Of a DNA stretch of 64,000 nucleotides, positions 55,501 to 64,000 are shown one piece after another. The position numbers and the translations under genes were made by a program. Position 1 is the first letter of the stretch. Each line of letters opens with the position of its first letter. The notes beneath the pieces were generated by a model. That model was given only the letters and a program-made list of their open reading frames with translations, made no database searches and was not told the origin of the DNA. The stretch is from Phyllostachys edulis (taxonomy: Eukaryota > Streptophyta > Magnoliopsida > Poales > Poaceae). The stretch spans positions 10,760,115-10,824,114 of the forward strand of contig CM070550.1 of assembly GCA_036346405.1 (NCBI GenBank), given 5' to 3'.

Positions 55501-57528
55501 TGATCTTAAGTAATGTTACAATTGGCAATTTGGTTGAAGGTTTGTTGGATTTCCTGTTTTCAGAAAGTTTCAGCAAAGTGTCAGTTTTATTGGTAGTACC
55601 GGCGTATAAACCGCGGTAATACCGTAGTGCGTTATGACCGCAAGTGTTGAGCGGTACTAACGCAAGTCACTTGGTCTGATCGTGTAGGATTCCTTGTGAC
55701 GTCCGATTGAAATCGGACGGTCCAAATCGCGGTGAACGTTCGGACCACCGAATAGTGCCCAGATCTGACGGCCAAGACACGCGGTCCGAATGGCCAATTC
55801 AATCTGGAGCGTCCACGTGGCAGAGGGGCTGTTTCTAAGGCTTTTGAGCGATTTTGTGAAGCGGTAGTGCCGCAAGCTAATAGCAGTAATACCGCTCATC
55901 GGTAGAACCAGATTTTTGTTGGCGGTTGCAAAATACCAGAACGAGTGTAAACTGGTTTTTTGGGTTTTCCCTGATAGCGGTACGACCGCAATGTTGGGAG
56001 CGGTACTACTGTGATGCGATAGTACTGGGTATTACACGGCGGTAGTACCACATTTACTGTGAATTTTGGTTATCTTTGAAAATCTGATTTGGGATAGGTC
56101 ATATCCTTGTTTAACAATGCATATGTGTTGCATATTGCATGTTTTGAGCTAACATGGGTCAAGTTGTGAGAACTTGTTCCTGGAGACGATTTCTTTGTCT
56201 ATTGCTGTGTAGGTGGCTTGTAGGTCAATGACGGTCAACGGCGAGGAGGATCGGGACTAAGCTTGGAGAACTGAGGTCCAGAACGATCATGAATGCCGGG
56301 TGAGGTTAGGTGACTCTAGCGTGGCGCAGAATGGACGAGGATGATCGAACGGGTAGTTCGTTGTGACGGGTTGGATCAAGCGGCACGGGGGTCGGTGCAA
56401 GTGCCATAGAGGTTTCGGCGGGAGCCGGACGGGAGAGACTTGCCGACATGATGAAAGCCGTTGATCAACCTACATGTGGCGAAGCATGGGATTGCTTCAC
56501 GATAATTGGACTCGGTCTTCAGAGAAGGACCGAGAAGGGGTATTTTGGTAATTTTACCAAATACTGCCTTGGTGACCCTTTTGGCTAAACCACGACGCGA
56601 GACGACGCATGAAGAAGTGGTTTAGGTCAAGACAAGTGAAGACAGCGCTTTAAAATACGTGCGTGTGTGTGACCCGTTGGTGTCGGGCCTTAATGGGAGC
56701 CCATAAGGGTTAACTCTTCTAGAAGCTAAGCCTCTCTATAAATAGGAGGGGGTGCTGTAAAGTAGCCCTCAAGCACTTCATGGAGAAAAACCCTAGTTTG
56801 TTTTAGGGCTTAGGAGAGAAGGAAAGAGAGGTTAGGGTTCTAGGGATTGATTGATCGTGTGCTCATGTATTGAGTTGTGTCCTCCAAGTTGGAGTAGCTG
56901 TAAACATCAATCGCCTATCTTCAATCAATCGAAGTATGTTCTCTAAGTTGAGTCTTCTGAACTTGCACTCCTTTTTGATGATTTGGTGTTTTTGATGATC
57001 CATCCTTTTTCTGTTAAATCTCTGTGTTGATCCTGCTTGCTGTGACTTGTGGGAGACCATCAAAGATCATCTTGATCATCCATAGCCCACGAGCAAGTCT
57101 AGGATCAGATTTGGGTTTTTGACTCAGTTTTGAAACGATCTTCACCTAATTAGAAAAAGGTCAGAACTTTGACGTGGATCTACTCAATAGATGATTGGAA
57201 TAGGTTCCTGATCACTTAGGGAAGATATGTTTCAAATCTCATAGGTTTTGGTCGGTTGAATCAAAAGTTGTGCAAGTTTTGGTTTTGATTCTCCGCTGTC
57301 GGCAAGAACTCCAGGAAATCGGTCATACCGCACTATGAACTACGGTAGTACTGCAATACGGTAGTACCGCGATCATAACGGTGGTAGTACCGATTTCGGT
57401 ATTTCTTCAGCAGAGCTTCTGTATTTCATTGCTGCCTTCTATATTTCGTTGCTGCACTTTGGGGGTCGCAAAAATAGTTGGAGCTCCTATTCAACCCCCC
57501 CCCTTCTAGTCGCCTTTCCAGCCCTACA
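55501..57528 (+). mobile_element. Sirevirus-type solo LTR C nested in B
   Basis: The 3' end 57484-57528 (cctattcaa, a C-run, ttctagtcgcc ... ccctaca) is the counterpart of the Sirevirus LTR end at 20151. A plus-strand TATAAATA (56737-56744) is followed by a typical leader, and many GCGGTAGTACCGC-like palindromes lie upstream (55590-56060) and a few downstream (57315-57400). The start is uncertain. tgatcttaag at 55501 is my best guess, with an imperfect TSD gttca/gtttt. Confidence 0.6.
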
Positions 57529-57757
57529 GTTTTCTTCAGCTGCTGATCAACCAGAGGGCACAAGCCATGAGTACTTTGAATGTACTCAGCAAGCCGTAGG
57601 GAGTTGTATGCAAATATTATCCATGCAAGGCTCAACAAGGAGTAGTTTTATGGTTACTTTGCAGAAAGCCAAATTGACATGAAATACAATACGTAGATTG
57701 CAAAGCACAAGTTGGAAAGAGTAGTACATAAGTAAACAAGTTTTTTTTAAACAGTTC

Positions 57758-57881
57758 GTGACCACCCTGGTCACTTCCCAGACCTCCCGTGACCACCCTG
57801 GTCACAGCCCAGACCACTCACGACCACCCTGGTCATAAGTCAGACTACTCACGACCACCCTGGTCATGAGCTAGACCACTC
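57758..57881 (+). repeat. Four tandem 31-bp units around GACCACCCTGGTC
   Basis: Units start at 57758, 57789, 57820 and 57851. Each contains ACCACCCTGGTCA, a palindrome-like GACCA-CCC-TGGTC core. They lie inside solo LTR B. Confidence 0.9.
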
Positions 57882-59589
57882 AAGCTTTGAGAAAAAGTCT
57901 ACCCCTTACGTGAAATCACCAGGCAGGTCCATAACCGGGGACACGGCTATTCGAATAGATTTACACTCTTCAGAGGTTGCACAACTTTACCCACAAGACA
58001 CTTTCTCTAGTTTGTTTGGCACCCGTCGATGCCCCTACTCACTACCTTATGTAAGCAAGCTAGAGCACGCGACAAAGCCTTTACAAAGTTCTGCTTTGAC
58101 TCGGTTCCACTCGCTAAGGTTTCGTATTCCTAGCCCCTCTTGTGCCAAGTGTGTGTGTTCATCTCATGTCTTACACACTTCCACCAAAACAGAACCGAAT
58201 CAAAGCATTGGCAATTAATTGGCCAGGACCACCCCATAATGGTCTTGTTGTTGCACGGTATGGCCCGGATCAATGGCTTACAAGGTTAAGCCCTTAGTGG
58301 TTGCTCAGGCGAGACCTCATCATCCCAATGTGCTTCCTACCCCCCCTTTACTGCACGATCACTCGTCCGAGCGAAAACATTTTGGGTTCCACCCGGCCAA
58401 TGACCACCCTAGCCATAGCACAACAAATTTTATTAACGGCAACACATGCTAGGGCAACGTGTGCCAAGGAAACACATGCCAAGACAACACGTGCCATAAT
58501 TTCATATTCACTTAGTCAAATTTATCATGAACAGGTGATCGAGAGACATCGCATAACTACAGTAGGTCTAAGCAATACACACCCAAGTTGGTTATCACAA
58601 AGAGGTCCAACTAAGATTACCCAACCTATGGTGGTCCAAAGGTACATGTCAACATGTCATCACAAGTATTCAAAGAGTCATATTGTCAATTAGGTGTTTA
58701 ACTAATTCCCAAACCATTTTTATACAAATAGCCATGCAAGTTGGTATAAAACAATATAATTTTGTAAACTGCGAACAACATGATCAAAGGTCTACAACTT
58801 GCCTTCGATGAAGAGTGGAGATGCTTCAGTAGAGGTTGCCGAGTCCAAGAACTCCTCTGAGAAGCCGGAATCTACACGTGCAAAAAGAGCCAAATAAATA
58901 CAACAAAACCAAACAAAAACCAAAGCTACCAAACTCGAACCAAAAGGAAGGCACATAAATAAAAACGGGCACTGGGAAGGAGGTACAACGAGGAGGTCCT
59001 GAGGAAATCCTGAGGGGGAGAGGTCCTGAGGAGGAGGTCCAAAGGAGGATACAACTACGCGATGTGGTTGTGAAAGAGATACAACCACACAAGTCGTGCA
59101 AGAAAAAGGGGAACAAGGTGCGGAGAAGCTCACCCGGACAGAGAGAGAAATAGGGACTGGAAAAGGATGGCAAACGGCATGGGCGCTCCGGTGAACTCTT
59201 CGATGGCAAGGTGGCGACGGCGCAGAGCTCCAGTGAACTCCTTGGCGAAACTCCAAACACAGAGACACAGGGTGAGAGCAAGAGAGCAGGAGAGTTGGGT
59301 GAGGGAAAGGTGATGAAAGAGGGCTGCTTAGGCTTTTATAGCTAAGGGAAACGAGAAGAGTCACGGAGACTCAGAGACGCACGTGTTCAATGGTAGGTGA
59401 AGGAGGAGATGGGAGCAGGTCGGGGAGGAGACAAGAGGGGGGAAACGAGTACTGCAAAAAGCAGCAGCATTTGATGCGACATAGCAGCATTTAATGCTCA
59501 AGGACCTTTGCGTCAGCAGCGATGCAACGAGAGGAAGAAGAAGGTGAGCAGGACTGACATGTGGGACCGGTCAAAGCTCGGGAGAGTGG

Positions 59590-59830
59590 TCCAACCAAAT
59601 GGGAGGTCGCGGTCAAAGGGGTGGTCGTGACACCAGGGGTGGTCGTGACCCAAGGGGTGGTCATGACACTAGGGGTGGTCTTTGCAAAAAGACCAAGAGA
59701 GTGGTCGCAGCACAAAGGGTGGTCGTGGCCCAAAAGGGTGGTCGCGGCCCAAAGGGTGGTCTTTGCAAAATGACCAAGAGGGTGGTCTTTACAAAAAAGA
59801 CCAAGAGGGTGGTCTGGAGCGAACAAGGAA
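59590..59830 (+). repeat. GGGTGGTC repeat array in solo LTR B
   Basis: About ten GGGTGGTC words at 20-30-bp spacing, the complement of the word in the 57758-57881 array. So LTR B holds two arrays of the same motif in opposite orientation. Open frames here are a by-product. Confidence 0.8.
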
Positions 59831-62800
59831 AGGACCATCCGGAGGTCTTGGACAAAGGGGACGGTCCAAACGAGAGGGAGGTCTAAACCAAAGGGAGGTC
59901 TAGACTGAGGGGGAGGTCCAAACAAGAGGGAGGTCTGGAGCAAACAAGGAAAGGAGATCCTAATACCAAAGAAATCCAACAACTTAAAAGGAATCAAACT
60001 TGAATTAGTTGAAGTTGGATTAATTCATGTTAAAGCGCTCCAAATTTTTTCGAAATCTCCAAGTTAAGCTTGAGCAAATATAACAAACCAAATGGTTATT
60101 TTTATTTTCGAAAACTCAAAAACTCGGAAAAACTTGGGACATTACACATTTTCATTCATTTGATTTGATTTTGAGAAATAGTTTTGATACAATAAACATA
60201 CAATACAGCAATATACGGTTTACATTTAACATAACTATATTTATGTTCAAGAGAATCGCTTGCCTTTGGAGTTGTAGGAAAGATCGTCGTCGAGGAAATC
60301 TGTATCGGCTACTCCTGTTGGTTCGTCTGCTGCAATTTATACGACGGTGCCAATAATAAATAAATAAGTAAATACTTAGTGGTAATTGGGTGCTACTATG
60401 TGCACAATAGTTAGTTGGTCCTTTTTAACATATTTTAAATAATAACAATTTTTCGGGTTCTTCGTTAGGTTAGCACTCCCCACTATGGTCATTCTAGCAT
60501 ACCGGTTTTAGGGTTAGGATTGTCGATACTCACATATCACGCACGAAAAGAATACACTACGCGTGATCGCATTTTATTAAGTCTACCAATTTTATTCGTG
60601 CACATACTCCTAATTGATTTTATTCCAGCACGTACGTAGTTATTAAATTTTCTAAATAAACTCAGGGTTGATTAATTTAATTATTCTAACATGGTTACAG
60701 AAGTTCTAATGCGCCGGACTATTTGTCTAAAGCACAAGTTTGATACGCTCGAAACCAACTTTCTATTAACAACACTTTATAACCTTTTAACTCATTTCAA
60801 TTTATAACGCACCAAACTGTTTAATGATCATTTAGTCGAAATAATTACCAGGTGCCCACCCTTACTAATCTTATTATTAACCTAAATTGATACCTACAAC
60901 ACTTGATAAGACTTACCAGAAATTACATATGGAATTTTCCAATTCCCTACTTAACTTCTAACCCTAATTTCCTATCCCTAATTCTACTCTCATCTCACTC
61001 TTTCCCTTCCTACCCCTCCTATTCACCTAAGACCTAACCGGCCGACACTCTCACCCACAGCCCCATACTCACTTATTCTTCCCTCCAATTCCTTCTTCCT
61101 CTCCTCCTGCTCCATGGCGCTGCCACCCCTACTCCCCTGGCGCCACCTCTCTATGGCGCAGCCGGCGGCCCAGCACCCGGCTCCGCACGCTCCCTCTTCA
61201 TGGGTCACGAACCCACGCCAGGGTCACCCTTGGCTCCTCGCCACCACCGCCGACCGATGGCTCCTGCTTTCGCCACAAGCCTCTCGCCCAACCTCCTCTC
61301 ACCCTCCGAAGGCCCATCTCCCTTGTCTCTGGCCTTGCCCTGCCTGCCATGCTGCCCTCTCCCCCCCGGCTTCTCCCCTCATACGCCCAGTTCAAGGTCA
61401 TCCCTTCGCTCGGGCCCACAACGCCCGGCTGGTTCCTTCACTGGCCTCCGGCTCAGTCACCTCTCTGCGCCATGTCGGCTCGGTCATCCGGCCGCCGATC
61501 GTCGGAGCCTCGACTTGGCCCTGTGTCTCTCTGGCTCGCGCTCACCCGGGCTCACCTCTAGCTCAGCCGTGCCCGTGTGCGCCTCTGCTGTGCACTGCCG
61601 TGTGCCAGCCTGTCTCGGTTCCCTTTCTCCCCTAACCCAAATATGCTACTTAAGTTCCTCAAGTTTTGAATTGATTTATTTTACTTGTGTTGCTTTGATG
61701 CTTGATTGATGCACATGGATGGTGATGGTGGTGGTTCGGCCGTGGTTCGCACTGAGGTACCACCCTCCTTTCCTCTCTACTCCTTGATCCCTCCCCTTGC
61801 TATATGATGCGATGAACTGAGAGCTACATGTTGATGCTACTGAGATCTGGTGATATGTGTGAATGATGTGTATGCGTGTAGTGCCTACTGAGGTGTAACT
61901 AGGGTTACCTCTTGCTCAGATTTGATGTAGGGAAGAGGATGGTAGTGCTGGCCTCGTGCTGGTGCTTTCCTCTTCTCCCTTGCTGTGAGTGGCTTGCAAG
62001 CAGTGATGGGGTGGAATCTGAGCTTGCCTCTCCTCCGGGCTGCCTTGATGCCTTGTGGTGGCTTGACCTTGAGGATGGCAGGGGGAGGCTTGTGCCCTGC
62101 GTGCTTTCGGTGGTTCTTGGTCCTGGTTTCTTGGCTTGCTCTTGGCCTTGAGGTAGAATGAGTGTGGGAGGGGAAGCTCCTGGCCTTGCTTCTCCTCTCT
62201 TTCAGCTGCTGTGAGGTGTGGCTTGGTGAGTTGGGAGTGAGGATGCCTTGACTGAATTGGGAGCTTAAGAGAGGAGCTTCGGCTGCCCTTATCTCTTGGC
62301 TGTGCAAACCCTTTTACCATGCTCCTATTCATTTTTTACCATGTTCCTATCCTTTGCCTCCTCCCAATGCACTGAGGCTTCTGGATCCATATGGTGTCTT
62401 GGGTGCTGTTGCATGGATTTTTTTTTGCGGTAGGGATAGCTCGATACAATACGGGTGTTGGGGTTCGACATACCCTGTGATGTTTTGGACTGAGGGTGGG
62501 AGTAAAGGGGAGATGCACTGTAGGATTTCATTACTGTTGAGGCAGATTGAAATAAGTGGGTGTTGGGCTTTACAGACGCCGTATGATGAGACCCTAGGAA
62601 GTAATAGGTGCATATTAACTTAGGTTGGCTTGGATATCTCAATCATCAAGGGTCGATTAACTTCAGTTGGTCAGGGTACCTTGGTGATCGAGGGACCGGC
62701 TGACCTAGGTTGATATGGGAATCCTACGGGACTTTAGGGAAACTGACGGCAACCTCTTCTTCATTCTAACTAATAATTACTGCTTCCGGTTTTTGCTAAA

Positions 62801-63206
62801 TATTTTCTAAGCTTTTGGTTGCACGAAATGGGAAGGCGAAGGATGATTGGATGAGATGGCAAGGAGGGTCTCAATGAAATGAATGCAAGAGCATTGAATT
62901 GTAATTTAATTAACTCTTGTAATTTTCATTGTAATTGGTTGTAAAGTTAGTCCTGTAACAAGTGTTGGGTTGTAATATTTTAATTCAGCTTTGCAAATGG
63001 ACTATTGTAAAGTCTTTGGAGTTGCAACCTTTGCATATACTTTAATGTTTTGAAATGTTGTTACCATAATTCACATTGTCAACTGTGTTAATTGTGTGTT
63101 TGATAATTAACTGTGATTATGTTTTGGTATTGGTTTAATGGATTTTTACGTACACTAATTACTGATTACGGTCGCTTAATTTAGTTTAATTATACGGGTT
63201 CTCACA

Positions 63207-63560
63207 AGGAGTACGCGGAGTCGTTGTCGTTCACCTTCGTGCCACGAAGTATGACTACCTTGCTTGCTTGTGTAACGTCCTATTTCATGGTTTTTGCCAT
63301 GATTACATGCGTAACGTAATGCTTTATAGATCGTGAACTGCTTTGGGATGATGATTACTTGTCGCATGAGGAGGCACGCTCTGGGGACTACTACTTGGAC
63401 CAGCGAGGCACCCAGGTCTTCGTGGTGGCTTCACAGTTGTCATGGTGCACCGGGACTGACCCAACCGACGTAGGACCACCTCGCGACACCACCTCCGGCT
63501 ACTCGCGCATGTCGGGTACCTCAGTAGCCTGAGCCCCTGACATACTCGCACCAACGCCCG
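63207..63560 (+). pseudogene. Protein-like remnant continuing transposon copy III
   Basis: After the TSD the plus strand reads YAESLSFTFVPRS in frame with the sequence before 53945 (only one TSD copy counted). Then, from 63331, DRELLWDDDYLSHEEARSGD and TQVFVVASQLSWCTGTDP, ending at TGA near 63530. I do not recognise the family. Its position suggests a gene carried by the copy III transposon. Confidence 0.35.
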
Positions 63561-64000
63561 CAGTCGCCCCGGGCGAGGCCAGGGGCGACACGCGAGGTAC
63601 GCCCTAAGAGGGGCCGTTAGTAGATATTTGTTACTCTAAATTTCAGTCATTCCATGTAAATATTAATTTATGTACAATTATTATTATGTTAGTCTCATGT
63701 TTTGATATTTCTTTTTTTGCATGCACACTACGACCACGTAAGGGAATCTACATCAGGACACCGCATACCACCATCTTTCTAGCCTTGACCCCCCCCCCCA
63801 CGCAACTACGTGAGTACTCTTTGCAAACCAGGACATGACTTCTTTCTGCAAAGCAGGACGTGACCTCGCTCTACAAAGCACGGAGAGACCACCCGACTGC
63901 CGCAAGCTTCCTCCTCGAAGGGCGTGGCGCATGGACGCGAAACACATCCGTGCCTTATCGCAATGGAGCCGCTACAGTTGTGTCCGCTCCCGCTATAAAT
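63561..64000. other. Right edge of window
   Basis: It holds a poly-C tract at about 63789-63802, short direct repeats of a 'caggacgtgacc' type word (63830-63880), and a TATAAAT at 63994-64000 that could belong to a promoter continuing outside. No gene seen. Confidence 0.35.

Larger units (their letters stand above)
55131..60146 (-). mobile_element. Solo LTR B nested in A
   Basis: The plus strand begins tgtcgggacc and ends gggacattaca, with a perfect cattt duplication at 55126-55130 and 60147-60151. Without the inner LTR C it is about 3.0 kb. The minus-strand TATAAAAG (plus 59333-59340) lies about 800 bp from the sense start, fitting U3. It contains two GACCACCC-type repeat arrays. No coding domains. 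Confidence 0.75.
53945..63206 (-). mobile_element. Solo LTR A (Ty3/gypsy type), host of two nested LTRs
   Basis: The plus strand begins tgtgacgccccg and ends gttctcaca (TGTGA...TCACA), with a perfect aggag duplication at 53940-53944 and 63207-63211. Removing the inner insertion leaves about 4.2 kb in two pieces, 53945-55130 and 60152-63206. Its sense end TGTGAGAACC and U3-like region match the fragment at 7441-11549. No gag-pol is present, so this is an LTR left by recombination. The plus-strand GC-rich frame at 61114-61709 is composition-driven. Confidence 0.8.

Noticed and set aside
58792..59997. Minus frames of 150-190 codons in LTR B
   Set aside because: They consist of LTR leader and the GGGTGGTC repeat array; no gag-pol motif.
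61114..61709. Proline/serine-rich frame of about 170 codons (+)
   Set aside because: GC-rich part of solo LTR A; composition explains the lack of stops and the matching LTR at 9000-9430 has a different frame.

Overview
The window is nuclear DNA of a grass, most probably rice (Oryza) or a close relative. Genes have short exons with GT-AG introns and GC-rich 5' ends. The intergenic space is filled with plant-type Ty1/copia and Ty3/gypsy elements, a LINE, Mutator-like elements with 9-bp target duplications, and a hAT element. Most of the 64 kb is transposon. Two nuclear genes read as intact: a mitochondrial complex I subunit (NDUFS8/TYKY type, eight exons, 48746-51623, +) and a chloroplast thylakoid-lumen protein (six exons, 40083-41665, -). 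A tRNA-Thr(AGT) gene lies at 52532-52605.

Layout. 1-4479: LTR-like debris, then a decayed 'putative gypsy-type transposon' protein gene split by a copia solo LTR (2474-4066). 4480-7440: minus-strand Ty3/gypsy gag-protease remnant that appears to have lost reverse transcriptase and integrase. 7441-11549: truncated gypsy-type LTR carrying a GC-rich insertion. 12164-16424: TYW1 (wybutosine synthesis) pseudogene on the minus strand, broken by a MULE-type MITE in its last exon, a larger TIR transposon carrying a GRF-type zinc-finger gene in its last intron, and a 5'-truncated LINE. 18180-20150: GC-rich sequence with a ribosomal protein S17 retro-fragment. 20151-31818: a complete 11.7-kb Sirevirus-type copia element on the minus strand with both LTRs, TSD, PBS, PPT, gag, protease, integrase, RT/RNase H and an envelope-position ORF, all carrying stops or frameshifts. 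31819-36740: resumed host sequence, then a plant-mobile-domain (PMD) gene remnant beside a transposon end built from CGCCAGTT-type palindromes. 37802-39396: an LCMT-like methyltransferase gene with two frameshifts.

41900-48350 is a cluster of small DNA transposons: three MULE-type elements with 9-bp TSDs, one hAT, and one very long foldback. After NDUFS8 and the tRNA, the palindrome-bearing transposon end recurs (52790-53944). It is interrupted by three solo LTRs nested inside each other: A at 53945-63206, B inside A, C inside B. A and B have perfect 5-bp target duplications.

Functionally, the two intact genes serve organelle bioenergetics but are unrelated neighbours, not an operon. Every other protein-like signal I could name is transposon-derived or a broken copy of a cellular gene. 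The most unusual element is the PMD/GRF-carrying transposon family, present three times, whose palindromes in one copy sit just upstream of a TATA box.
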